Source of the DNA: Crotophaga sulcirostris
Taxonomy: Eukaryota > Chordata > Aves > Cuculiformes > Crotophagidae
Reading direction: 5' to 3'
DNA length: 64,000 bases
NCBI GenBank assembly: GCA_013397455.1
Contig: VYZB01000125.1
Coordinates: 195,453 to 259,452, forward strand
Made by a program: the position numbers and the translations under genes. The notes beneath the pieces were generated by a model that saw only the letters and a program-made list of their open reading frames with translations, was not told the origin of the DNA and searched no databases. Shown one piece after another: positions 26,703 to 37,500 of this stretch; the first letter of the stretch is position 1; every line of letters begins with the position of its first letter.

Positions 26703-26829
26703 ACAGCCAATCCGCAGAGGATGGGGGCGGTGCCGCGGGGAGGGGAGCCAATCCGTAGCAGGTCAGAGGCGGTGCCGCGGGGCGAAGAGCCAATCCGCAG
26801 AGGGCCGGGGCGGTGCCGCGGCGATGGCG
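26703..26829 (+). promoter_or_regulatory. Three 41-42 bp tandem repeats with CCAAT boxes and GC-box-like motifs (SETMAR promoter)
   Basis: Three units are visible. AGCCAATCCG recurs with CCAAT at 26707, 26748 and 26790. A GC-box-type motif follows in each unit (26723-26730, 26766-26772, 26807-26813; the second is a weaker GAGGCGG). GGTGCCGCGG recurs at 26729, 26771 and 26812. Spacing is 41-42 bp, close to four helical turns, so the CCAAT boxes sit on nearly the same DNA face. CCAAT boxes bind NF-Y and GC boxes bind Sp-family factors. The third unit runs into the start codon at 26824, so transcription may start inside the array. Confidence 0.85.
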
Positions 26830-26901
26830 GACCTGAGCGGCGGGCTGGAGCAGGTGCCGGTGGCGCTGTGGCCGCCTGGGGAGGCCCCGCCGGCCTTTCA
26901 G
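26824..26901 (+). CDS. SETMAR: SETMAR coding exon 1
   Basis: It encodes 26 residues beginning MADLSGG and ending PPAFQ. The donor is CAG|GTAGGA at 26902. It ends on a whole codon (phase 0). The N-terminal tail is short and proline-rich, and precedes the pre-SET domain. Confidence 0.9.
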
Positions 26902-29690
26902 GTAGGAGCGGGGGCCGCGGCCGCCTGGGAACAGCACCGGGCGCGGGGGGAGACCGAGGCGGGCCCCGCCGCGCGCCCGTTACACGCAGACCCGGTTTCC
27001 TCAGCGCTGCCGCCTTCCGGAGGAGCGGGGCCCGCGCGCCCAGGGGCATTCGCTGCCTGCGGGAGTGAGATGGAGGATCCTGAGCGCCCGGGAGCCGCTT
27101 CCCGCTGCTCGGGCCCTCTGAGGGGTTTACAGGAAAAGTTCTGATCCGGAAACACAGGGTGACGCTTTTAAGCTTTTTTCGTGTCTTCCCAGACACAGCC
27201 CGGTTGCTGCTGCCTCCTGTGTGGCGCTGCCAGGGCCTCAAAGCTGGGGAAGGGTCGAGAGGGGAAGCCATGAGGAGCAGCTGAAATCACTTGGTTTATT
27301 CAGCCTGGAGAAGAGACTGGGAAGGGATCTCAGACATTTGCTGTTTCCTCACAAGGGAAGGAGGAGGAGCAGGCGCTGATCTCTCTGGTGAATAATGACA
27401 GGACTCGAGGGAATGGCAGGAAGATGTGCCAGCGGAGGGTTGGGTTGGACATTAGGAAAAGGTTCTTCAGTGGTGGAGCCCTGGCACAGCTCCCAGGGCA
27501 GCAGTCACAGCCTGGCAATATTCAAACAGCACTTGGACGAAGCCCTCAAACACCCGGTGTGAATGTTGGGATTGTCCTGTGCAGGGACAGGAGTTGAACT
27601 CAACGACCCTTGTGGATTCCATTTCAACTCAGGTCATTCTGTGATTCTGTAGAGGTGTAGCAAGTCCCAGGCACATTTTGGGGACGCACACACAGCTGCC
27701 TCGGAGCTCATCAGTGATGTTCGAATCCTGAGAAACAGAATGCAGCAGCTCCTAGTGAGCCAGGGGCAAAAAGAGAAAGACCTCATCCAAACAGACTTTC
27801 ATCTTCCTAAACTCCATGATGTGGAGGCTGGTAGTCAGTGAACGGGAGATGAGAACAGATGACTGATTAATATTAAACTTGGTGCGAGTAAAGCAAAATC
27901 ACTGAGAAAGTTGATGTTTGTGAAAAAAAAAAAAGCTTCTGAATGAACTGGCATATTTCCCAACATTCAGCATAAGCTGAGTGACATAAGCTGCTATGAA
28001 ATTTAATATTTAGTAATAGCACATACTCCAGGTTTCTAAAGGTTTGCAAGCTGGATACTCAGAAGAAAGTACAAATGTACAGGTAGCTGTCTTTCTATTT
28101 TGATTTTCAAATTCAGCAAAGTTTCCATCGGCTTTTGTTTTGTAGCAGTGCACAGCTCTATAATCAGTCACCTGCTGGGGGCATTGGTGTAATTTTGAGA
28201 ACCTGACTTTCAAAGTGGGTTGCTTGAACTGAAACACATCTGTTCCTGCAAGTAGAGTTTAGGGTAAAGCAAATACCATCTCATGTCCGACCCTGACAAT
28301 AGAGTTGTTAGCCCAGCTTTTTTTGTAAATACAAAAATGTCTTTTTTGTAGACATGTGCTAGACATCACCATCCTCACTTTCTAACAGAATTCGCAGGAA
28401 CAAGTTGGAATGCAACATTTTTAAGATATAAATGGAAAGCATCTTCATTTTTTCACAAAAATAGACATTTGAAATTCTGTGACTTAAAATAGCTATAGAC
28501 TAACCTTAGAAGTAGCCTACCAAACGTTTTGAAGGGGGCTGAAATTACTTGAAAGATACTTTGCTATTTCTATGAATAACATCATATCTAGTAAACTAGA
28601 TCCAGTGAGCTGACATGTTTTTCCTGCTAAGAATTTTTTTTTTCTGGCTAGTAGCATATTTTGAGAAATTTAGTCTGTAACAGACTACTGATTCTTTTTC
28701 GGTCTATATGGAATATCTGATTTGCATGTTTCAGGGAAGCTAGACTTGTAGTTAGAAGTTTACAGGAAAATGAAGTGTTCGTGATTTCACTTGAGATCAG
28801 TTCTTGCCAGACATGGACTTCCTAAAATCCAGTAGCCTCTGTGGAAAGAAGCATTGAACATGACAAGGATGTGACTTTTGTTCTCTTTGCAGTATAGCCC
28901 AGACAACGTGGCTGGAGCAGACGGAGACATTGACCCCACTGAAATCACCTTTCCTGGATGTTCTTGTCTTACCAACTCCTGTGTGGTTCACAAATGCTCG
29001 TGTCTTCGTCATGGTGAAAGTTACAGCAGTTTGTGTCTCAGGCCTACAGACGGAAAGGAAGAATATGCCAAACCTGTGTTTGAATGCAACACCATGTGCC
29101 AGTGTGGTGAATCCTGTCAAAACAGGGTTGTTCAGAGGGGTCTGCAATTCAGACTTGAGGTATTTAAGACTGAGAAGAAAGGGTGGGGTCTTCGCACTCT
29201 GGAATTCATAGCTAAAGGAAGATTTGTTTGTGAATATGCTGGTGAAGTTTTAGGCTTTAACGAGGCACGTAGAAGAATTCAGGCCCAAACATCAAAGGAC
29301 TCAAACTACATTATAGCAGTGAGGGAGCACCTGCACAGCGGTCAGATAATGGAGACATTTGTTGACCCTACATACATTGGTAGTGTTGGCAGATTCCTGA
29401 ATCATTCCTGTGAACCAAATTTATTTATGGTGCCAGTTCGAGTTGACTCAATGGTGCCTAAGCTGGCACTTTTTGCTGCTACTGATATTTGTGCTGGAGA
29501 GGAACTTTCATATGATTATTCTGGAAGATTCCATAATTTATCAATAACAAACAAAGAACAAAAAGCTGTAGAGAAAGATAACAGATTGAGAAAACCTTGC
29601 TACTGTGGTTCCCGCACATGTGCTTCCTTCTTACCTTGGGACAGCTCCCTCTTTTCCACACCAGACACTTGTTCAGGGAGTTCTCCATAG
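26824..29690 (+). CDS. SETMAR: SETMAR: SET-domain histone-lysine methyltransferase, without transposase
   Basis: Two coding exons (26824-26901 and 28893-29690) join in phase 0 to give 291 residues. The spliced protein carries a pre-SET zinc cluster with ten cysteines (about residues 49-101), then a SET domain with GWG (123-125), NHSC (196-199) and ELSYDY (230-235), and a post-SET CxCxxxxC (262-269). These are the SAM-binding, catalytic and zinc sites of SUV39-type lysine methyltransferases. The order and the exon boundary after PAFQ match the methyltransferase half of human SETMAR. In human, methylation of histone H3 (K4/K36) and a role in DNA end joining have been reported, though substrates are debated. 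The stop follows shortly after the post-SET motif, so the mariner transposase fused in anthropoid primates is absent, as expected for other vertebrates. Start chosen at ATG 26824 (GGCGATGG context). An in-frame ATG at 26632 would add 64 residues but has poor context and runs through the promoter repeats. Confidence 0.95.
26902..28892 (+). other. SETMAR intron 1
   Basis: About 2 kb, from GTAGGA to TTCTCTTTGCAG. It holds the 3' part of the CpG island and a CR1 fragment (27238-27655). The remainder (27656-28892) is AT-rich with nothing recognisable. Confidence 0.85.
27238..27655 (+). mobile_element. CR1 LINE 3' fragment in SETMAR intron 1
   Basis: A sense-oriented CR1 tail. Blocks in order are GAGGAGCAGCTGAAATCACT, the TTCAGCCTGGAGAAGAGACT block, GACAGGACTCGAGGGAATGG, the TTGGACATTAGGAAAAGGTT block, and a terminus of ATTCTGTGATTCTGT, which is the CR1 octamer repeat. 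The ORF2 frame is broken by indels and substitutions, so this is an old inactive copy. It lies in the same direction as SETMAR. Confidence 0.93.
28893..29690 (+). CDS. SETMAR: SETMAR coding exon 2 (pre-SET, SET and post-SET)
   Basis: 798 nt, from TATAGCCCAG after the acceptor TTGCAG to the TAG at 29688-29690, encoding residues 27-291. The whole catalytic region sits in this one exon, as in the mammalian gene. No frameshift or internal stop is present. The last residues (SGSSP) are a short non-conserved tail. Confidence 0.95.
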   Translation, partial: YSPDNVAGADGDIDPTEITFPGCSCLTNSCVVHKCSCLRHGESYSSLCLRPTDGKEEYAKPVFECNTMCQCGESCQNRVVQRGLQFRLEVFKTEKKGWGLRTLEFIAKGRFVCEYAGEVLGFNEARRRIQAQTSKDSNYIIAVREHLHSGQIMETFVDPTYIGSVGRFLNHSCEPNLFMVPVRVDSMVPKLALFAATDICAGEELSYDYSGRFHNLSITNKEQKAVEKDNRLRKPCYCGSRTCASFLPWDSSLFSTPDTCSGSSP

Positions 29691-29740
29691 CTTTACGATC
29701 CCTAAGCACACCTAAAAAGTATCATTTTCCATAGCAGTTA

Positions 29741-29746
29741 AATAAA
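29741..29746 (+). terminator. SETMAR polyadenylation signal
   Basis: A canonical AATAAA lies 51 bp after the stop codon, followed by the T/G-containing stretch CTCTGTGTATTCC. It implies a very short 3' UTR of about 75-90 bases. Longer transcripts using later signals are possible. Confidence 0.65.
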
Positions 29747-29759
29747 ACTCTGTGTATTC

Positions 29760-32700
29760 CTCCAAGGAGGCACACGTGGGTTTGAGTAACAGCTCAAAGA
29801 CAAGATTTTGGGAATAACATCACGCAACATCCTAGAGACTGTTTTCAAGGTAGATAGCACGAAGGAGCATGGGAAGTTCACAATGTTCCAAAATCAGCTA
29901 CTAAGCCAGGCCTGGTGTTGTCTTCTTCTGACAGCTTCCTGTATGTTAAAGTACCTCTCACAATTTGTACATTTCAGAGAACATGAACTTTAACATTGGT
30001 ACACAGAAAGGACACGATAACAATGAGAAATGTCACTGAACATTACACAAGAGAATGAGACCAAGTAAACCTGGTACTTGCAACAGGGCAGTAAGTTTCT
30101 TTGATCCCATTAAAATAAATAATTTTAAAATTACTTGCTTTAATTTTTTTTGTTCCATAAAACATAACTAACTAATTCTCATCGATGTAGAACCTTGCCC
30201 AGGAAGATCAGCTTGAATGCCTCATCTGCCTTTCCCCTTTTCCATCTCCAGTAACATCTAGATGCATGCCAAACTCTGGTTATAAGTGACTAGTTCCGTT
30301 TTATGACCATTTTGCTCCTGTCTAAATGGCACGATACTGCAGGCCCTGAGAAAAACAATCCTCCCATCTTTTTAAATCACACCTATCTCAAGGCTCATCT
30401 GCTAAGATTTCTGCAGTAACAGCAAGCAGCATGTCCATGTTACTTTCCAGCACTATTGTTACACACTCGGGAAGCAAATTTAGACTCTGCAGTCTAAAGC
30501 AGTATGATGCCACCATTCTGACTTCTGAAATGGATTAAAGTAGGAAATAGAAAAGTACATCTGAACAACAACAAATTTGTCTCCTTGTATTGTTGAATGC
30601 CTGGCAGATAAGTGAGTGTTTCTTAGCTACTGATTTGTTTTCACTATTCCTACATAGCCCAACAGTATTAAGCAAGGCCTGTCCTTTCCCAGCAGAGGGA
30701 GAAAGTAATTGCATCTTCATCATTCTTGTACAGGTCTAACATGCATACACCGTTTTACTGAGCGTCTCCTTACTCCAGGGATACATCAGAGAGTGTGCCA
30801 GATGGGGTACATTCTGCAACTGCATGTTACTTCACTTCCTTTCTATGAAGCTTCCTTAATTTGATCTTCCAACACTTGTTCTGAATTTCCCCCAACTTTG
30901 ACTTACAAGGCAGAAACTGCAGTGCTGCATCTTATAGTCGTGCCGTGCCACAGTGCCACAAACCCATAGGTCATTTGCTCTATATAGTTTGATTTTTAAC
31001 TGTATTCATCACCTTTGACCTAACACACACAAAGCAGAACATCTCAGGGGAATCGGCTGCTCTGCAGGCCATGGGTAACTTTTTTGTTTTAAAGACATCT
31101 TTGATTTTAACCTGAAAAATTAACCTGATGCTGACAACAGATAAAGGACATTTAGCAAACAGCAAAATAATAGCAGGAAAACAAAACCTTATTTTGTGTT
31201 CACCTATACTTCCCTGATAAGTTTCAGTGTTAGCTTTTCCCCATTTAATATCTATCTTCATGCTTCCGTTATGAAGAACGGCTGTTGAGATCTACATATG
31301 GCTGTGGTTTTAGGGTAAGATAAAGATTACCATGTGATTTTTCTGAGGGCTAATCGTATAATGTCTCTTCTGTTGGTACAAAAAGCTTCCAAAGGACTTC
31401 AGCTGCTTGTCAAAAGTAATTTACAAGCTGAGCAACCATAAACTTTACTCCTTGCCTGATTAAGGGTCACTGTTTCTACAGAAGAGAAGTTCTGCGTGTC
31501 CTGTAACTCAGAATGCACGCTGCACTAGATACCAGAATACTACTTCAGTTGCAAGGCCTCTTGGCTTATTTAGAGGCTTATCTGGTTTTCTTCTCCCAGA
31601 AGGCATTGCACCAGCCACCTTCAGCCTGTAGGACTGGAGGGCTCAGAGTGGATTATCCAATCTACTTCCTTTTTCTCTCATGAGTTTCATGACTGGTTTT
31701 ATACCATCTGTATTCCTATTCCTCAAGATTAGATGGTTTTCCAAGATGACAGCACCATTTGTAAGCTTCCTGTTATGAATATGTACTTGGCATGATTTTG
31801 AGTAGTTAAGGAAGTGTAGATTCAAAAGAACCCAACCCCAAAACACAAACCACTAAACAGCATTAACAATATCTAGTCCTTGCATCACCAGCCTTAAACC
31901 AGAGAACACAGACGAGCCTTCTGTCTCAGTGCAATCTGACCCACTCAGACGCAGCCAGCTGATGCCACTTCTAGGCAAGTAAACCAAATATCAATTACCT
32001 GGTTAGAACAAACAAAGTGCTGTACTGTTAAAGACAGCCAGCCACATTAAAGGCCTTGCAAGAACATGAAATAGTATGTTTTCCTTTAGTTCTGAACCAT
32101 CATGGCAACTGTTAAAGGCCTTTTTCCATAAAACGTGCATTATACTTCACTATGCCTTAGCACTACAGCTGCCTAGGGTTGTGTGTCAAAAATCGGACTA
32201 AAAAAAAAAACTCCCCTTACAAGGCAATAAAAAAAAAAAATACACCTTGTTTCTACTTGCTGAATTTCAGTTCACTTTTTCCTTCAGGTTCCTTTCAGCT
32301 TCTCACGTCCACAATTTCACGTGTTTTTTCACACTGAATCCAATTGAACAGCTCAAAAGACTGAGCTCTGTGTAATCCTCCCCACGTCCGCCGTCTCTCA
32401 AAGTGCAAAAACAATTATCAGTATTTTAATATTCAATACTTGCTCAAGCTAGGAGATTTACTTTCCCATTGAAATCTGATCTGATTAATTATGAGATCTT
32501 TCATTAAACACTCTTGAAAAAAATACAGTAACCATTAGCAAACAAAAGCAGTGTGAATGGGACATGTTCCACCATCTCCAGAGGAGACTAGGAAGACTTT
32601 CCTCCAGGTGCCCCGCACAGCACAAGTATGGACTGACTTATACTTGATGTTGTGGCATCATGAAGCTGTTTATTTAAATATAAAGTCATGATACAATTCC

Positions 32701-34120
32701 ATATATTGGAAAACTCTTTTTTAGAAGCATTCTTTTCCAGAATCCAACTCTAGGCAAATTATTTTATAAAAAAATATATTCCTTCTTGTGGCAGAGTTGC
32801 GCCTTTTTAGAAAGATAAGAGAGTTTTTCCCTATTACTCATAGCAAAACAGATGTTTTTAATGCATAGATTGAAATTAAACATTTAATGCTGGTAAGGCA
32901 GTCATTGGTGCACAAGTATCTACCACAGCTTTTACCATGCTCATGTGAGTGCCAAGTCACATGGTGTATTCTGGAGTTGGTTTTTTTCTACTTGCTAGAA
33001 TTACCTTTACCCCCTTGCTGAAGGCTGCTGTTTATGGAAAGGCTCCCCAGAAGTTCTCCAGTATCTTCCTTTCAACATTAAACACAGAGTGGAGGAGGTG
33101 GCAAGTGATGGATTTATATTATCCCAATCTTATTTAACCCAAACCAAACTTACTACAGAAAAGACAATGCTGGACAAGACTGCCATCTGTGCAAAAATTG
33201 TTGTCAATCCACCACATTTTTCTACTGTTAGGTCCCAAAGTAGCTGAGAAGAGTGCTGCGTTCAATCCCTGTTGTACACACAGGCCATCAAGAGGCCTGT
33301 TAGAGGGCAGCAACACAGCTGAGTGTGACACACATGGAAGGACAGTGGTTCTGCCGTGCAGCTCACTGCATAGGTGACCCCTTGTTCAGTCTCCATTAGA
33401 GCAAGCAATTGCCTGCACAGAAGTGTTACCAGATACCATGTCCTGAAGCAAGTGACAATGCAAAACACGTTGTGAAATGCCTGAAATACATTCAGATCCT
33501 TAAAGGGGGTAGGTCTCATTATTCCCATTTCCCTTCCTCCTTGTTAAAATTCCTTTCCTTTTAAGTGAGATTTCTTTTTTTTAAAAAAAAACAAAACAGA
33601 ACAGTTTCAATATTTACCTCATTAGGCCTTGGGGTACACAGTTACATCTGCTGTCTCTTCACTTCAATGGTCTTTTATTCAAGTGAAATCATTTGTTAGC
33701 TTCAGTTTCTAGTGATGCCATTTTTGCAATTTGCAAGTCCCCAAAATAAGCCTACACCAAGTCCAAGAGAAACTGAAAGCAAATTGCCAGCATTTTTCCA
33801 ATCAAAAAAAGTCTTCAGGATAAAGGAATGCTTGAAAGTTTATTCAGATACCTCCAGCACTTCTAATAACCATCACCCTGAGGAATATCACCCCTCAGTT
33901 GCAGAAGGCACTTTCTAAAGAGGAGCAAGTATCTCATCAGAAAAAGCAAGTTTCTAGACCTGATTTTCACTGCAACAGGAATGTAATACAAGGGCTGTGC
34001 TAACTGCCCGTGTGGATGGCAGTCTGTCTTCTGGTCCTCACCCCTTCTTAACTGTCTAGAAGTTTATAAAATCCTTGTTTACGTGATTTGAGTGTAGAAA
34101 TTCAAGCTATACATAAATAA
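29760..34120. other. Convergent gap between SETMAR and SUMF1
   Basis: No gene or clear repeat is seen. The two genes point at each other across 4.8 kb measured stop to stop. Two A runs (32200-32210 and 32229-32240) lie 18 bp apart. The right part may belong to longer forms of the SUMF1 3' UTR; another minus-strand AATAAA sits at 33674-33679. Confidence 0.6.
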
Positions 34121-34125
34121 AACTA

Positions 34126-34131
34126 TTTATT
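34126..34131 (-). terminator. Candidate SUMF1 polyadenylation signal
   Basis: TTTATT on the + strand, so AATAAA on the SUMF1 strand, about 345 bases past the stop codon. The flanking downstream region is not strongly GT-rich. A second candidate is at 33674-33679, so which site is used is uncertain. Confidence 0.4.
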
Positions 34132-34474
34132 AAAGATCTTATCAAGAGGAGCTATTAAACAGAATCAACCTTTTTAAACACAATTGGCATGTTTCTGCCC
34201 AGCTTTCTGCTAGCAAACTCCAGACCAATCTTGCTAAAACCAAGAGAATTCACCAATAGAGTCTGGTCAGGATAAGAGTCCGGGCCAGCTTCCTGAAACA
34301 TAAATACATGAAGGTTCTTCAAGGAATGTTGAGTAGTGTTGGGATTTTTTCCACTCAGCAGGAAGTTTAAGCACTAGTTTTTTCTATTCTGTCACCAGCT
34401 AGTGACACTCCACACATCTCTTCTTCCTTGAGAGAAATTCAGCCCTTCTTGTCTCAGTGCGACAGCCCACTTGG

Positions 34475-34585
34475 TCACAGTAGCTCTGGCAAGGTGTCTG
34501 CTGCGCAGCGGAATCCCAGATTTGAAGCAGAGCTGTCAGGAGTGTTTTGACTACGAGCCGCACAGCGATATCTATAGCAGTAAGA
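34475..34585 (-). CDS. SUMF1: SUMF1 exon 9 (terminal coding exon)
   Basis: 37 codons including TGA, residues 339-374, beginning [13 protein letters not shown] and ending TLPELL. The acceptor is TTACTCTCCAG. It supplies catalytic C341 and disulfide cysteines C346 and C365. The tail after RCAAD differs from the human one, as expected outside the core fold. Confidence 0.97.
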   Translation of the reverse strand, partial: SYCYRYRCAARSQNTPDSSASNLGFRCAADTLPELL

Positions 34586-37500
34586 CTGGAGAGTAAGAGG
34601 GGAAAAGAGAACTTCAGAGCATATCACAGCTTGTGGGTTTTTTTAGGCAAAAGTTTGTTAGATCAATAGAGTAAAACATTTCACATGTTGTTGGAAAGCT
34701 CAATGAACTGATACAGATCAAAATCACTGCGTTAGAAATAAGGGAAATCTCATGGTATAAAGAAACCAGTTGCAGCTGATGGAAAAGGTAGTTTGAATGG
34801 CAAAATGTCTGATGATATGAGCATCAACTGATAATATATCCCATTCTGGTAAAACGCAAGAATGACCATTCTCGTCTTCCTCAGAAGAGGAGGATGCATC
34901 TCAGTGCCTCGATCTGTGTATCGGTGTTCTAAGTGATGACTGGAAATGGACAGGTACTGGCATCTGTCAATGAACATTTCACTGAATGAGATGCAACAAG
35001 AAGAAAGGAATAACTGGAGGGAAACTCTTTGCCAGTTTTCCTATGGCTAGCTTTGTAGGAATATTTATAATGAAGACAAACTGGACTGTGGCTATAAAAA
35101 CATTGAAGTTTAAAATTAAGCCATTGATAAAATGATTCAACTGCATTTCAGTTATTCCTACTAGACAAATCTGAACACTGTCCTCTTCCAGAATGGGCTA
35201 CAATCACACGGCAGCTGTCTCTCAGAAAAACAAAAGCAGGATTTTGCAGGACTTGTCCTCACATCCATCAGGTACAGCCATTTGATGCCACTGATGTGTG
35301 TCAGTAGGAAATAACCCTGCGCTTTCACTCCCAGCATTATTTGTTTTGTGCTTGTAGGATTTGATATGTCTGTGATAGACCAATTAGATCAAAAATGTCA
35401 TCTTAAATGATTCAGGAAAAGGACTGCACAGGATGCTTTGCACAAGCTATTTTCAGAAAGGCTGTTACCTTAAGCCCAACCAAATGAATCTAAACAGGAC
35501 AAGGTAAGGCATCTTTACAGCAAGGTATACACGCTGGTCTATAGCAGGTTTTATACCCTGCCTGGCTGCACAGGTTTGGCCATGTCTCAGTGCACGTTAA
35601 TATACTTGCAATCCTTGAAAAGAGAAAACCCTGTGCTATTCATGGTGCTACAGACTCTCAGTAATCTGACATTAGGAACGCTGCTTTCCAGGCTGCAGAA
35701 CTAACCAGTGTAAGTGGTTTGCTACACTAAGTTAGGCTGACTGCCCAGAAGCAGTTTTCCATCACAGAATGAAAGAAGGACGGTCACACTGGTAATTTCA
35801 GTAATAAAGCACTGGGGTAGCAAACTGTGCATTTATATAGCAAATCCAGTAAAACCATTCGAGTTCTGCCCCATTTTGCTGTTACTTCAAAAAGAGCTGG
35901 CTCAGATTTTTGTTCCTATCCTCCTGCTACAGGCTCCTGGCCTCTGATGAAAAACCACCGCTTTCATCCCGGCTAGTTCAGCTGCATGGAGTCAGGCTCT
36001 GAACCAGTCTTCTGGAACAGCTGGGTGAAAAAGCAAACACACTTCCCCCCACCACATTTTGGTAGATTTTTTGGGGGAGGGTAGGGTCAGGGAAGAGCAG
36101 AGGAGAGTAGGGAGGAGAGGGTGTTTTTTCTCCTTTAAACCCAGATCCCTTCAGGAGTTTGGGCACAGCTACTAAACAGCTCAATTTGTACAACCGTGAA
36201 GATGGTGACAACTTAAATGGGCTCTGTCATCAAGGGAAGAGCCCTGTGAACCACGCCACCACTACAGAGGCAGCAGGTCACTAATGTCTGTCTGCATGAG
36301 TCAACAGTACCTCCATCTAAGGAGGTTCAAACAACAGTTCTTCCCCAGCTCTTAAACAGTAGTGCCAAGCCAGAAAGGTGGTATCTTTAAAGAGTGGCGC
36401 ATGCTGCTGCTGTCTCACACTGCAGAGGTCTACCCCTAAACCTCAACCTGACACTATAGGATTTAGAAGCTGAATTATTTTGAAAATAAAAGTAGATGCT
36501 CTAGCATACATGTAAAAAGGTGTAAACTTCAGCCTTAGTCAGCTCTGCAAGGTAAAGGAGCAGTAGAACAGATAAATTAGTCTGAACAGACTTTAGGCAC
36601 CTATTAAGGAGCGCTGGTACTAACAGTATTCAGTGGGGTTTTTGTCTTGATACACAGCCTAGTTTTATCACCTACAAAAAAGACTAGGACAAACTAGAAT
36701 CTTCACAAGCCTTTAAAATGGGTCACATTATTCATCACCGAAGAAAAATCTATTCCAGTGTTAATTTAATAAAAACTGCTAATTAACATCTGACATTGAT
36801 TTCACCTAAGAAGGAAATCAGTGTAGAAAATAGGATCTCACTATAGAAAATTTAATCTAATTATGAGGATGATTTGCCAGCTGCAGGCTTTGAAAGGGAA
36901 AAAGAACAGGACAGCTTTAATGAAACAGGAGATCGACAATGAGCATTTTTTTCTAGCGCTGCATGAACAGAGTTTAAAACATGATTTATGTCACAAACGG
37001 CTATTGCATTGTGGTGGTATCTTGACTTTCCAGAAAGCATTTCAAGTCTGCTATCAACTAAGCTGAAACGTTTCCTCCCAGCAATCTTTCTGCAAACATC
37101 TGATGTACTTTCTGAATCAAGAGTCATTTTCAAACTAAGAAAAGGCACAGCCATACTTTCTACTATTAAAAGTATCACTCAGGCACTATAATGAACATAA
37201 CATTAGAGACATACATCAACTTTAACTTGCACATCTAAAAAACAACAACTGGGTAAAGCAGTTTGTTTTAAGGCCAAGCTAACCAAAAGGAATTTCTTAA
37301 GAACATCAGGTATTGCTCTTCCCTAAATTGCATCAAGCCCCTTAACAAGCATCCAGGCTGCCAGAAAACTCTGTCAGAATATCATTTCATTGTCAAGTCA
37401 GGCACTTTCAGAAGACCAACATGAAAATACCAAAGGCCTTTTCACATTACCTTATGGCACATATAGGATCCACCCTTCTTCACTCTGTCAGTCCCCAATG

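Larger units (their letters stand above)
26510..27140. promoter_or_regulatory. CpG-rich island covering the SETMAR promoter and exon 1
   Basis: The base composition changes sharply from AT-rich DNA to CpG-dense GC-rich DNA here and falls back near 27.15 kb. The island contains the CCAAT/GC-box repeats, SETMAR exon 1 and the start of intron 1. CpG islands of this kind mark broadly expressed vertebrate promoters. Long open frames on both strands (for example 26396-27271 minus and 26505-27068 plus) result from the lack of AT-rich stop codons, not from extra genes. Confidence 0.85.

Noticed and set aside
26396..27271. 291-codon minus-strand open frame, plus large + strand frames at 26505-27068 and 26632-27144
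   Set aside because: They lie in the CpG island, where stop codons are rare. Their translations are low-complexity Pro/Ala/Arg/Gly, cross a CR1 fragment, and overlap SETMAR exon 1. The SETMAR exon explains the real coding part.
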